Source: Paludibacteraceae bacterium (GTDB taxonomy: Bacteria > Bacteroidota > Bacteroidia > Bacteroidales > Paludibacteraceae). Taken from it: DNA of 64,000 bases. Below are positions 15,343 to 24,021 of the stretch, piece by piece. The stretch covers positions 1 through 64,000 of the forward strand of contig JAGBEJ010000005.1 of assembly GCA_017937025.1 (NCBI GenBank). The letters are read 5' to 3'. Each line of letters begins with the position of its first letter. Within the stretch, counting starts at the first letter, position 1. The notes beneath the pieces are model-generated. The model searched no databases. It was given only the letters and a program-made list of their open reading frames with translations, and had not been told where the DNA came from. The position numbers and the translations under genes are program-made.

Positions 15343-17241
15343 TTAGTATTTCGTGATTATGATTTCTGTGCGTCGGTTCTTTGCTCGTCCTTCGTCGGTC
15401 GAGTTGTCGGCTATCGGCTTGTCTGGTCCGTAGCCTTTCGACGTTATTCTGTCCGCCTCGATGCCCTTGCTTATCATGTAGGTCGCCACTGACTTCGCTC
15501 TGGCGTCGGAAAGCTTCAGGTTGTATTCGCGGCTGCCCTTCGAGTCGGTGTGTCCGGCGAGCTCTATCGTCACCTTCGGGTTCTCGTTCATGAACTTTAT
15601 CAAGCGGTTGAGCTCGGCGTAGGAGTCTTTCTTGAGCGTCGATTTGTCGAAGTCGAAGAAGATGTTGTGGAGTTCGGTCTTTGCTCCTACGGTTATAGGC
15701 TGTATGCTCACGTTCAGGCTCTTGTCCTTGCTTTCTGACTTGTGCAGCGTACCCGATTCGAATATGTAGCCCTTCTTGCTTATGTTGTAGCCGTAGTCTT
15801 TGTCCTCAGGCAGGTAGGCCTGGAATTCGCCTGTCATCTCGTCGGTCACTGACTGGAACACGGTCTTGTCGTCCTCCAGGCGGTAAACCTCCACGTGCGC
15901 CTGTATTGGCTTGTTGGTGCTGGCGTCGATGAGCTTTCCGTTGTAGTAGTCCATGCGTTCTGGTCGCTTGTCCTCAGGCAGGCTTATCTCGTAGATGTCT
16001 TTGCCGCGCGCGTTCTTGAGTATTCCGTTTGAAGACATGTACGCCTTTTCGCCCTGCGCGCTTACGCAGAATCCAATCTCGTCGCGGTGAGTGTTGATAG
16101 GGTAGCCCAGGTTCTTAGGGTATGTCCATTTGCCTTTTTCGTCGCGGCGTGCGTAGAAGATGTCGTATCCGCCAAGTCCTGCGTGTCCTTTTGATGAGAA
16201 ATACAATGTCTTGTTGTCGGCGTGGATGAATGGGCAGAAGTCGTCCTCAGGCGTGTTGATTGGCGCTCCGAGGTTTCTTGGCTCCGAGAACTGCAGTTTG
16301 CCGTTGTCGAGAATCTTGACTTTTGCCACCCAGATGTCCTGTCCTCCGAGTCCTCCCGGACGGTTGCTCGAGAAGAAAATCTCGTCGCCCGATGGCGAGA
16401 ACGATGGCGTTGACTCCCAGTACTGTGTGTTCAGCGGCTTTCCGCAGTTTATGGCAGGGCTCCATGTGCTTCCTCTTTTTATAGAGTAGTAGATGTCGCA
16501 TCCTCCGACCGATGTGTTGCGGTCGCATGCCACGAGGAACATGTATCGTCCGTCCACAGAGTAGTTCTGCGCTCCCTCGTTCTGCGGAGTGTTTGTTGGC
16601 GCGCCTATTGACTCGCTCTTGGTCCACGACTCTGTGTTCTCGTCGTATGAGCTTTGGTAGATGTCTTCCTGCGACGACAGCACCTTCGCGCCTTCGCGCT
16701 GTCCCACGTTCACGGTTATGGTGATGTTCTTGCCGTCGGCTGTGATTGATGGCCAGTAGTCGTCGTAGTCGGTGTTGACGCGTGTCATGTTCACAGGCGT
16801 GAAAGGCACGGGGTTGTTCTTGAGCGTTATGGCGGAATCACACATGGCTATCGCTTTCGCATTGTCCTCAGGGAATTTCGAGTACCATTCCTTCGCTTTG
16901 GTGTACTCTCCGTTGCCGAAGTACGTTCTTCCCAGTCGGAAGCATGTCTTGCTGTAGTTTTTGAACTTTGGCTTCGCCGCTCTCTCGTAGTAGGCGAGGC
17001 ACGATGCCATGTTGCCTTGCTGTTTGTAGGTGTCGGCAATCAGCCAGTAGCATGCCTCGAAGTCAGGGTCGAGCACCAGCGCCTCTTTCAGCTGCGCTAT
17101 CTTCTCCTTGTCGTCGGCGATGAGTCGCGCCTTGGCGTATATCTCTCTGGCTTTCTTCTCCTTGCCTGTCAGTTTGGCGGTCGCTCCGAAAGCTATTCCT
17201 GCCGTGAATGTCGCCAGCAGTATAAGAATTGTCTTTTTCAT
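15343..17241 (-). CDS. PorE-like outer-membrane/peptidoglycan anchor (TPR, PD40 propeller, CRD, OmpA)
   Basis: A 632-residue secreted protein with a signal peptide (MKKTILILLATFTAGIAFG). Domains in order are TPR-like helices (about 25-150), a PD40/WD40-type propeller with repeated SPSGDEIFFSSNRPGG-like strands (about 160-430), a carboxypeptidase-regulatory-like sandwich (about 440-510), and a C-terminal OmpA domain. The OmpA domain carries FFDFDKSTL, LAGHTDSKG and GYGPDKP. This is the architecture of PorE, which anchors the type IX secretion machine to peptidoglycan, so that role is likely. Related Bacteroidota proteins without a secretion role exist. The start at 17241 is chosen because the signal peptide begins there. 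It lies 11 bases after plsC. Confidence 0.8.
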   Translation of the reverse strand: MKKTILILLATFTAGIAFGATAKLTGKEKKAREIYAKARLIADDKEKIAQLKEALVLDPDFEACYWLIADTYKQQGNMASCLAYYERAAKPKFKNYSKTCFRLGRTYFGNGEYTKAKEWYSKFPEDNAKAIAMCDSAITLKNNPVPFTPVNMTRVNTDYDDYWPSITADGKNITITVNVGQREGAKVLSSQEDIYQSSYDENTESWTKSESIGAPTNTPQNEGAQNYSVDGRYMFLVACDRNTSVGGCDIYYSIKRGSTWSPAINCGKPLNTQYWESTPSFSPSGDEIFFSSNRPGGLGGQDIWVAKVKILDNGKLQFSEPRNLGAPINTPEDDFCPFIHADNKTLYFSSKGHAGLGGYDIFYARRDEKGKWTYPKNLGYPINTHRDEIGFCVSAQGEKAYMSSNGILKNARGKDIYEISLPEDKRPERMDYYNGKLIDASTNKPIQAHVEVYRLEDDKTVFQSVTDEMTGEFQAYLPEDKDYGYNISKKGYIFESGTLHKSESKDKSLNVSIQPITVGAKTELHNIFFDFDKSTLKKDSYAELNRLIKFMNENPKVTIELAGHTDSKGSREYNLKLSDARAKSVATYMISKGIEADRITSKGYGPDKPIADNSTDEGRAKNRRTEIIITKY

Positions 17242-17252
17242 AGTCATGTGTT

Positions 17253-17996
17253 TTATTTCATGTTGTCGGGAAGCAGCGACACGACGGCGTCTTTCGTCTT
17301 TTGCGACAGGTTGCGCATGTCTTGCTCGGTGTTGCCTTCCGGTAATATTGGTTCGTGTATGGTCACGGTTATTTTTCCTGGGTTTATGGAGTAGCCTCCA
17401 CATGCAAAACGCTCATATGAGCCTTTTATTGTAGTAGGCAGCACAGGAAGATTTAGGTCGGTGGCTATGCTGAACGCGCCTCTCTTGAAGTTGCCCACCT
17501 TGCCGGTTTTGGTGCGTGTTCCTTCAGGGAATATCACGATGCAGTGGCCGTCATGGAGTTTTTCCTCGGCTGCCTGCAGGCTCTTCTTTGCCTCGATAGG
17601 GTTGGAGCGGTCTATGAAAATGTCGCCGAGTCTCTCGCACGCAAGTCCGACAAACGGCATCTTGCGGAGTTCTTTCTTCATTATCCATGAGAATGTCACA
17701 GGCAGCCAGCCGTATATCGCCCAGATGTCGAATGCGCTCTGGTGGTTGGATGCTATGACGTATGACTGTCCTTCCTTTATGTTCTCCTTGCCCTTGAACT
17801 CAACCCATACGAAAGCCAGCCAGCAGATGAGCTTTGCCCATATCTTTGGAGGAAATGACATGACCTTCAGCGGGAAGAATCTCATCCACGACATTATTAT
17901 CACAGTGATTGCGGTGATGGCAGTGAGTACTAAGCAGAGTGGAAACCATATCACCCAAACGTATAAACGCCAGAACGGCATAAAAAGTTTTTTCAT
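17253..17996 (-). CDS. plsC: 1-acyl-sn-glycerol-3-phosphate acyltransferase
   Basis: Transfers an acyl chain to lysophosphatidate to make phosphatidic acid at the inner membrane. The HX4D catalytic motif is NHQSAFD and the glycerophosphate-binding motif is FPEGTRTKTG. Two N-terminal hydrophobic stretches anchor the protein. At 247 residues it has the normal length. The ATG at 17996 gives MKKLFMPFWRLYVW, a natural membrane start; the longer frame runs into the promoter region. It is co-transcribed with the PorE-like gene and divergent from metG. Confidence 0.93.
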   Translation of the reverse strand: MKKLFMPFWRLYVWVIWFPLCLVLTAITAITVIIMSWMRFFPLKVMSFPPKIWAKLICWLAFVWVEFKGKENIKEGQSYVIASNHQSAFDIWAIYGWLPVTFSWIMKKELRKMPFVGLACERLGDIFIDRSNPIEAKKSLQAAEEKLHDGHCIVIFPEGTRTKTGKVGNFKRGAFSIATDLNLPVLPTTIKGSYERFACGGYSINPGKITVTIHEPILPEGNTEQDMRNLSQKTKDAVVSLLPDNMK

Positions 17997-18020
17997 AGGA
18001 AATAAAATATCTTTTGATAC

Positions 18021-18065
18021 AAAGATAAAAAGAATTACTATAAGGAGAAAATCAATTAAATTTGC
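18021..18065. promoter_or_regulatory. Divergent promoter boxes for plsC and metG
   Basis: Minus-strand TATCTTTG (18021-18028) faces plsC and plus-strand TAAATTTG (18058-18065) faces metG. Both match TAnnTTTG. Clear -33 boxes were not found for either. Confidence 0.45.
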
Positions 18066-18103
18066 GACTTGATTGAGTTGGATAAAAGTAACAGACACTA
18101 TAT

Positions 18104-20191
18104 ATGGAAAAAAACTTCAAGAGAACGACTGTGACAGCGGCGCTGCCTTATGCCAACGGACCTGTGCACATAGGTCACATGGCTGGCGTGTATATTCCTG
18201 CTGACATTTATGTGAGGTATTTGAGAGCTAAGGGCGAGGATGTGCTTTTCGTGGGCGGAAGCGACGAGCACGGCGTGCCTGTGACCATCAGGGCAAAAAA
18301 GGAAGGCATCACAGTGCAGGAGGTTGTGGACCGCTATCATGAGATAATCAAGAAGTCTTTTAAGGAGTTCGGCATATCTTTCGACATCTATAGCCGTACC
18401 ACAAGCAAGACTCACCATAAGTTCGCCTCTGACTTCTTCCGTACTCTCTACGACAAAGGCTGCCTTGAGGAGATAACCGAGGAACAGTACTGCGACGAGG
18501 TGACTGGCGAATTCCTCACCGACCGCAACATCGTGGGCGAATGTCCTCGCTGCCACGCGCAGGGAGCCTATGGCGACCAGTGCGAGAAGTGCGGTGCCAC
18601 GCTGTCGCCAGACGAGCTTATAAACCCTACGAACAAGAACAATCCTGGACACGGACTCGTGAAACGTCCTACCAAAAACTGGTATCTGCCTCTGGGCAAC
18701 TATCAGGAATGGCTTAAGAAGTGGATTCTCGAAGACCACAAGGAGTGGAAGAGCAACGTTTACGGACAGTGCAAGAGCTGGCTCGATATGGACCTGCAGC
18801 CACGCGCCATGACACGCGACCTCGACTGGGGTATCCCCGTACCTGTAGAGGGTGCAGAGGGCAAGGTGCTTTACGTTTGGTTCGATGCGCCTATCGGCTA
18901 CATATCCAACACAAAGGAACTCTGCGACAAGGAGCCTGAGAAATGGGGCACATGGCAGAAGTGGTGGCAGCAGGACGACACTCGCCTTGTCCACTTCATC
19001 GGCAAGGACAATATCGTCTTCCACTGCATCATATTCCCTGTCATGATGAAGGCGCACGGCGACTACATCATGCCGGACAATGTGCCAGCCAACGAATTCC
19101 TGAACCTCGAGGGCGACAAGCTTTCGACTTCAAGAAACTGGGCGATATGGCTCAACGAGTATCTCGTTGACTTCCCTGGCAAGCAGGACGTTCTGAGATA
19201 TGTGCTTACCGCCAATGCGCCAGAGACCAAGGACAACGACTTCACTTGGAAGGACTTCCAGGCGAGAAACAATAACGAGCTTGTGGCTATCTACGGCAAC
19301 TTCGTCAACCGTGCTTTGGTGCTCACCAACAAGTACTTCGGCGGCAAAGTGCCAGTCAAAGGCGAACTCACAGCCGAGGACAAAGCCGTGATTGACGAGT
19401 TCAACGAGACCAAGAAGAACCTTGAGTCGCTCCTGGATGCATTCCGCTTCCGCGACGCGCAGAAGGAGGCCATGAACCTCGCCAGAATAGGAAACAAGTA
19501 CTTGGCTGACACCGAGCCTTGGAAACTGATAAAGACCGATGAGGCTCGTGTGGCTACAATACTCAACCTCTCGCTCCAGATCACCGCCAACCTCGCTGTG
19601 GCGTTCGGTCCATTCCTGCCTCACAGCACAGAAAAGCTGCTTGGCATGCTTAACCTCGACAAGTCGGTGCTTGAGTGGAAGAACCTCGGCAGACTTGACC
19701 TTCTGGCTGACGGTGCAGACCTCAACAAACCTGAGCTGCTCTTCGAGAAGATTGAGGACGAGCCAATCAACAAGCAGTTGCAGCGCCTCGAGGACATCAA
19801 GAATGCTAACGCCGAGGCAGACGCCAAGAAGGAGGCTGAGAACTTCAAGGCGCAGCCACAGAAGGCGACGATACAATACGACGACTTCGAGAAACTTGAC
19901 CTGCGTGTGGGCACAATCCTCGAGTGCAACAAGGTGCCTAAGGCCGACAAGCTTCTGCAGTTCAAGATCGACGACGGCATGGGCGGCAGAACCATCGTCA
20001 GCGGAATAGCGCAGTGGTACAAGCCAGAGGAGCTTGTGGGCACACAGGTGATCTTCGTGGCTAACCTTGCGCCAAGAAAGCTCAAGGGCATCGAGAGCCA
20101 GGGCATGCTGCTGACATCTCAGGACGCTGACGGCAGAATCAATCTGCTCCGTCCGGAAGTCAAAGTGAAATCAGGAGTGAAAATTAGCTAA
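18104..20191 (+). CDS. metG: Methionyl-tRNA synthetase with C-terminal tRNA-binding domain
   Basis: Charges tRNA-Met. The HIGH motif is HIGH in [12 protein letters not shown] zinc knuckle with four cysteines follows ([18 protein letters not shown], near residues 148-165). The KMSKS loop appears as DKLSTSRNW, a common variant. The C-terminal 110 residues are the EMAP/Trbp111-like tRNA-binding domain ([19 protein letters not shown]), found fused in dimeric MetG enzymes. The length of 695 residues is normal for this fused form. The MaoC-fold gene follows 21 bases later. Confidence 0.97.
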   Translation: MEKNFKRTTVTAALPYANGPVHIGHMAGVYIPADIYVRYLRAKGEDVLFVGGSDEHGVPVTIRAKKEGITVQEVVDRYHEIIKKSFKEFGISFDIYSRTTSKTHHKFASDFFRTLYDKGCLEEITEEQYCDEVTGEFLTDRNIVGECPRCHAQGAYGDQCEKCGATLSPDELINPTNKNNPGHGLVKRPTKNWYLPLGNYQEWLKKWILEDHKEWKSNVYGQCKSWLDMDLQPRAMTRDLDWGIPVPVEGAEGKVLYVWFDAPIGYISNTKELCDKEPEKWGTWQKWWQQDDTRLVHFIGKDNIVFHCIIFPVMMKAHGDYIMPDNVPANEFLNLEGDKLSTSRNWAIWLNEYLVDFPGKQDVLRYVLTANAPETKDNDFTWKDFQARNNNELVAIYGNFVNRALVLTNKYFGGKVPVKGELTAEDKAVIDEFNETKKNLESLLDAFRFRDAQKEAMNLARIGNKYLADTEPWKLIKTDEARVATILNLSLQITANLAVAFGPFLPHSTEKLLGMLNLDKSVLEWKNLGRLDLLADGADLNKPELLFEKIEDEPINKQLQRLEDIKNANAEADAKKEAENFKAQPQKATIQYDDFEKLDLRVGTILECNKVPKADKLLQFKIDDGMGGRTIVSGIAQWYKPEELVGTQVIFVANLAPRKLKGIESQGMLLTSQDADGRINLLRPEVKVKSGVKIS

Positions 20192-20212
20192 CTCATTAAA
20201 ATATAATCGACT

Positions 20213-20680
20213 ATGGCATTAAAGACAATAAGCAGCTACGAAGAGCTCAAGGCTCTTGTAGGTCAGGAACTGGGCACATCCGATTGGCACCAGATAACAC
20301 AGGAACAGATAAACAAGTTCGCTGACGCGACTTTGGACCACCAGTGGATACACGTGGACGAGGCGAAGGCTGCGGCGGAGTCTCCGTTCAAGAGCACTAT
20401 CGCTCACGGCTACCTCACCATCTCGCTCTTGCCTTACCTTTGGGGACAGATTGTGGAGGTTAAGAACTTCAAGATGCAGGTGAACTACGGCATCGAGAGC
20501 TTCCGCTTCGGTCAGGCAGTGAGAGTGAACAGCAGAGTCCGCCTTCACGTCAAACTGCTGGAGTGCATGGACCTCAGAGGCATCACAAAATCCACAATGC
20601 AAGTGAAGCTGGAGATCGAGGGTGAGAAGAAGCCAGCCTACGAAGGCAACGTGGTGTTCCTCTACCACTTCAACAAGTAA
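20213..20680 (+). CDS. MaoC-family (hot-dog fold) dehydratase/hydratase
   Basis: A 155-residue MaoC-like protein of the NodN type. The hydratase-2 motif is visible as FADATLDHQWIHVD, with the catalytic Asp and His in the ATLDHQWIH segment, followed by STIAHGYLTISLLP. Such proteins hydrate or dehydrate enoyl-type thioesters. The substrate here is unknown. It may be co-transcribed with metG and is followed by a strong terminator. Confidence 0.87.
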   Translation: MALKTISSYEELKALVGQELGTSDWHQITQEQINKFADATLDHQWIHVDEAKAAAESPFKSTIAHGYLTISLLPYLWGQIVEVKNFKMQVNYGIESFRFGQAVRVNSRVRLHVKLLECMDLRGITKSTMQVKLEIEGEKKPAYEGNVVFLYHFNK

Positions 20681-20707
20681 TCTTTTTCGCAAGAAATATT
20701 GTACGAA

Positions 20708-20732
20708 GGGCGGTGAATGACCGCCCTTTTTT
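20708..20732 (+). terminator. Strong terminator after the MaoC gene
   Basis: GGGCGG/CCGCCC stem with a 7-base loop and six Ts. Confidence 0.85.
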
Positions 20733-20741
20733 CTTTTCCAT

Positions 20742-21244
20742 GGTCATTGAGTTTCTGGTCGCTGAGCGTAGTCGAAGCGCCAGAAAAGCCTAATCAAACG
20801 CAGGTGTAAGGCAATGTCCCTTCGGCTCCGCTCAGGGACCGGCATACTGTTATTGAGCGTTGGTCACTGAGCGTGGTCGAAGTGCCGGATACGAATTAGT
20901 GTCCTACGGACACAAATCATTCAGATAGAATCAAATCGTTCAAATAGAATTATTTTGTTTGATTTGTTGTCGTTTGTCCTATTTCTCGCAATGCGACTAA
21001 TAACCTCGGCAACCTGAGCACTTTTCGGTCATTGAGTTTCTGGTCGCTGAGCGTAGTCGAAGCGCATCAACCAAGCGCAGCTTCATTTTTCTCTCTTCAC
21101 TTCGGCTCCATTGCATTGCGCTCAGTGGGCAGAGAAAAAACAGAAAATACGGCACCTTGTGCTTCGACTACGCTCAGCAACCAAGCCGAAGGATGACTTC
21201 ATTCTTTTTTCTTCACTTCGGCACTTCGACTATGCTCACCAACC
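20742..21244. repeat. Cluster of dispersed TGAGCG-x-TCGAAG palindromic repeats in a gene-free stretch
   Basis: Between 20681 and 21411 there is no gene. Two identical 39-bp copies lie at 20742-20780 and 21027-21065, each containing GGTCGCTGAGCGTAGTCGAA. Variant direct copies lie at 20862-20886 (GGTCACTGAGCGTGGTCGAA). Copies with opposite orientation (TTCGACTACGCTCAG type) are at 20816-20840, 21098-21129, 21159-21182 and 21220-21244. An imperfect tandem pair of about 18 bp lies near 20916-20951, and a GTGTCC/GGACAC hairpin at 20899-20913. The unit resembles REP-like intergenic elements seen in many genomes. Roles in transcript ends or as inert repeats are both possible. Confidence 0.75.
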
Positions 21245-21411
21245 AACGCTCTGTAACCGAGGCATCGAAACACCGCTTTATCTCCTTTAATTCCTGCTTC
21301 CGGTAGTGTTAAAAAACGGAGCTGTCTTGGATTTATTTTAGCAAAAACTAATCTTTTTATTAAAAAAATCGCAAACTTTGCAGGGTAAAAACTAATTAAA
21401 CAAAACAAATT

Positions 21412-21936
21412 ATGAAAAAGTTATTTTATCTGACAGCGACATTGTTCACTTTGTTTACTTTGACTTCTGCATCAATGTGCAGCAGCGATAAGGACGATGC
21501 TCAGGATCCTTATTACAAGCAGATCATTTCTCAGGGATTCACTTACACAGTAGAGAAGACTGATAATGAGGTTATTCTTACTGCAAAGGGAAATGTGACA
21601 GGACAGATTGTATATACTTACACATATGTGGATGGCGCACTTGCTGAAATGAATGTAAGACTGGATATCGACTGCGGTGATGCTTTGGTCGCAAGCCTTG
21701 TTGAGAACTATTATCGCAACAAGTACTCACAGATTAATAATGTCGAGGGATTGAATGTCGGTACAGATGGTTCACTTGTTTACGCTGAATACACTGTTCC
21801 TGCTTCGGAGTTAGCAAAGCTCAGTGCTAATGAATACGCGTTCGTTAATGACATTGACGGTCTGTATAACTACTTCCAGACAAACGAAGCATTCAAGGCG
21901 GCAGTTGCTAGTGCAAACGGAACTCAGGTTCAGTAA
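21412..21936 (+). CDS. Lipoprotein-like surface protein, paralog of the next gene
   Basis: A 174-residue protein with a hydrophobic signal and a cysteine at residue 23 (SASMCSSDKDD). The residue before Cys is Met, which makes the lipobox weak. The charged DKDD after Cys resembles the surface-export signal of Bacteroidota lipoproteins. The body shares with the 22065 gene the pattern FTYTVEKTDNEV, a YTYxDGxL strand and CGDAxxAxL. No known function. It is followed by its own terminator. Confidence 0.65.
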   Translation: MKKLFYLTATLFTLFTLTSASMCSSDKDDAQDPYYKQIISQGFTYTVEKTDNEVILTAKGNVTGQIVYTYTYVDGALAEMNVRLDIDCGDALVASLVENYYRNKYSQINNVEGLNVGTDGSLVYAEYTVPASELAKLSANEYAFVNDIDGLYNYFQTNEAFKAAVASANGTQVQ

Positions 21937-21960
21937 TTAATCATTCTGAAAGAAAATTTT

Positions 21961-21993
21961 AAGGCGGACTTTCGGGTTCGCCTTAATTTTTTT
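21961..21993 (+). terminator. Terminator after the first lipoprotein gene
   Basis: AAGGCG/CGCCTT stem followed by a run of seven Ts. Confidence 0.8.
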
Positions 21994-22064
21994 ATATTTT
22001 CATACAGCGTATGTGAATTTTATTTACGATATTGCAGCGTATTAACCAATTAATTTAAAGGCTT

Positions 22065-22511
22065 ATGAAAAAGATTTTCAACTTGTTTATGGCGCTTATG
22101 GTAGGCGCAACTATGGTTTCTTTGTCTTCTTGTAGCAAGGACGACAAAGACAGCGGCATTAGCTATGAAGATTTAAAGGAACCTCTGACTTACACTGTGA
22201 CTAATGGCAATAATAAGGTAACTGTGTCGGGAACAAACAAGGTGGCTAAGATGACTACTGAATATTTGTATGAAGACGGAGTTCTTGTTAATGTTAATTA
22301 TAGTGAGGAGGTTAATTGCGGAGACGCTTCGTACGCTGCCCTTCTGGTAGCGGCTTATCAAGAGGCATATACAGCAGAGGATGGCTACCATGTGACAATC
22401 ACTCAGAATGGTTCTAAGGTTGTGGTGAGTGGAACAATGGAGTCAACGGATGCTGAGGTCACTATGACTCAAGATGAATTGTATCAGTATCTGAAAATGA
22501 TTTGGGAATAA
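22065..22511 (+). CDS. Small lipoprotein, paralog of the preceding gene
   Basis: A 148-residue lipoprotein with a good lipobox (LSSC, Cys at residue 23) followed by SKDDKD, which fits export to the cell surface in Bacteroidota. The mature protein has TYTVTNGNNKVTV, then YLYEDGVLVNVNY, then CGDASYAALL, matching blocks in the 21412 protein. The two are probably tandem duplicates that have diverged. Function unknown. Confidence 0.7.
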   Translation: MKKIFNLFMALMVGATMVSLSSCSKDDKDSGISYEDLKEPLTYTVTNGNNKVTVSGTNKVAKMTTEYLYEDGVLVNVNYSEEVNCGDASYAALLVAAYQEAYTAEDGYHVTITQNGSKVVVSGTMESTDAEVTMTQDELYQYLKMIWE

Positions 22512-22541
22512 GATTAATTAATCATTCTGAAAAGCTTACAA

Positions 22542-22573
22542 GGGTCGCTCAAATGGGCGGCCCTTTCTTTTTT
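22542..22573 (+). terminator. Terminator after the second lipoprotein gene
   Basis: GGGTCGCTC-AAAT-GGGCGGCCC pairs along its full length if G-T pairs are allowed, followed by a T-rich tract. Confidence 0.8.
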
Positions 22574-22582
22574 CAAAAGCCT

Positions 22583-22590
22583 TATATTTG
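22583..22590 (+). promoter_or_regulatory. Promoter -7 box of the S8 protease gene
   Basis: TATATTTG, a perfect TAnnTTTG match. It ends only 12 bases before the ATG at 22603, so the leader would be very short. The in-frame TTG at 22588 is inside this box and is not a start. Confidence 0.45.
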
Positions 22591-22602
22591 CAAATAGCAA
22601 TT

Positions 22603-24009
22603 ATGAGCATCGGGCAGAAAATAAAAACGATTTTGACAGTGGCGCTATTAAGCGTTTCTGCGCTTTCGTATGCTCAGAGGAGCAACTGCTACTGGGTGCG
22701 ATTCGCTGACAAGAGCGGTTCTCCCTATTCTGTGAAACGCCCGTGGGAATATCTGTCGCTGCGTGCCATAGAGCGCCGCGCGAAATACGGCATCAAAGTG
22801 GACAGCACCGATCTGCCCGTCAATCCTGCCTACGTGGACACGTTGCGCAGCTGCGGATTCGTGGTGCTGCACACAAGCCGATGGATAAACGGCGCCACGA
22901 TAATGCCTACCGCCAATGCCGATTTTGTACGTCTGCGCCGCAACAAGTTCGTCGAGAGTGTCGAGTGCACGCTCGACCGCCAGTTTGTGGTGGAGCACTC
23001 CGACTGGGACCGCATACGAAAGTACCCCGACTATCCAGTGCCCGACGCCAACAACGGCTACGGCAACGCCTACGACCAGATAAAAATGCTCGGCGGCGAC
23101 TGGCTGCACAGGCAGGGTTTCACAGGCGAGGGCGTGCGCATAGCGGTCATCGACGGCGGATTCTTCAATGTGGACGGTGTCCGGGCATATTCGCATGTGT
23201 GGAACGGAGGCAGGTTGATAGACGTGGTGGACTTGATGCCGGGACGTCCCGATGTGTTCAACGGCAATCCGCACGGCGGTCAGGTGCTCTCGGTCATGGC
23301 TGGCGTGGACGACGGGCGTTTTGTGGGCACGGCTCCCGATGCGTCCTACATGCTTTTGCGCAGCGAGGACGACCGTTACGAGGCGCCTGTGGAGATGGAT
23401 AATTTCATAGCCGCTCTCGAGATAGCCGACTCCGCCGGCGTGGATGTGATAACGGCTTCGCTTGGTTACAGTTCTTTCGACGACGGCGTCAACGGCATAG
23501 ATATAGACAAACTCGACGGCGCCCATTACCGCATATCCATAGCCGAGGGCATGGCTGTGAAGAAAGGCATATTTGTGGTTAATTCTGTGGGCAACAAGGG
23601 CGCGACGGCATGGCGCACCATTACTGTGCCATCGGACGCGAAGGGCGTGATGACGGTGGGCGCTGTGGGCAGAGCCGGCGCTCGTGCGCCTTTCAGCAGC
23701 TACGGACCTACAGCCGACGGGCGCTTCGCACCTCTTGTCTGCGCCTTGGGCAGGCGTACGGCTGTGCTGAACCATCGTGGCGAACCGTCGTACAACAGCG
23801 GCACTTCGCTCGCGGCTCCGCTTGTGGCAGGTCTGTCGGCTTGTCTTCTGCAGGCGTTCTCGTCGCTGTCGCCGGCGCAGCTCACCGATGCTATAATCTC
23901 GACCGCTTCCAAGGCTTCGTCGCCAGACGATGAGGTGGGCTACGGCGTTGCCGATTTCCATGCGGCTTATCTCTATATACAAAAGAAATATTTTGGTGCT
24001 AACAAATAA
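22603..24009 (+). CDS. Secreted S8 (subtilisin-like) serine peptidase
   Basis: A 468-residue secreted subtilase with an N-terminal signal (MSIGQKIKTILTVALLSVSALSYAQ). The catalytic triad is visible: Asp in IAVIDGGFF, His in GNPHGGQVLS, and Ser in NSGTSLAAPLVAG. The oxyanion Asn is in VVNSVGNKG. Between the signal and the catalytic domain is a region of about 120 residues that may act as a propeptide. No C-terminal sorting domain is seen, so it is probably periplasmic or released. The start at 22603 is chosen from the signal peptide and promoter. xseA follows 12 bases later. Confidence 0.92.
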   Translation: MSIGQKIKTILTVALLSVSALSYAQRSNCYWVRFADKSGSPYSVKRPWEYLSLRAIERRAKYGIKVDSTDLPVNPAYVDTLRSCGFVVLHTSRWINGATIMPTANADFVRLRRNKFVESVECTLDRQFVVEHSDWDRIRKYPDYPVPDANNGYGNAYDQIKMLGGDWLHRQGFTGEGVRIAVIDGGFFNVDGVRAYSHVWNGGRLIDVVDLMPGRPDVFNGNPHGGQVLSVMAGVDDGRFVGTAPDASYMLLRSEDDRYEAPVEMDNFIAALEIADSAGVDVITASLGYSSFDDGVNGIDIDKLDGAHYRISIAEGMAVKKGIFVVNSVGNKGATAWRTITVPSDAKGVMTVGAVGRAGARAPFSSYGPTADGRFAPLVCALGRRTAVLNHRGEPSYNSGTSLAAPLVAGLSACLLQAFSSLSPAQLTDAIISTASKASSPDDEVGYGVADFHAAYLYIQKKYFGANK

Positions 24010-24021
24010 TTCGAGGACATT

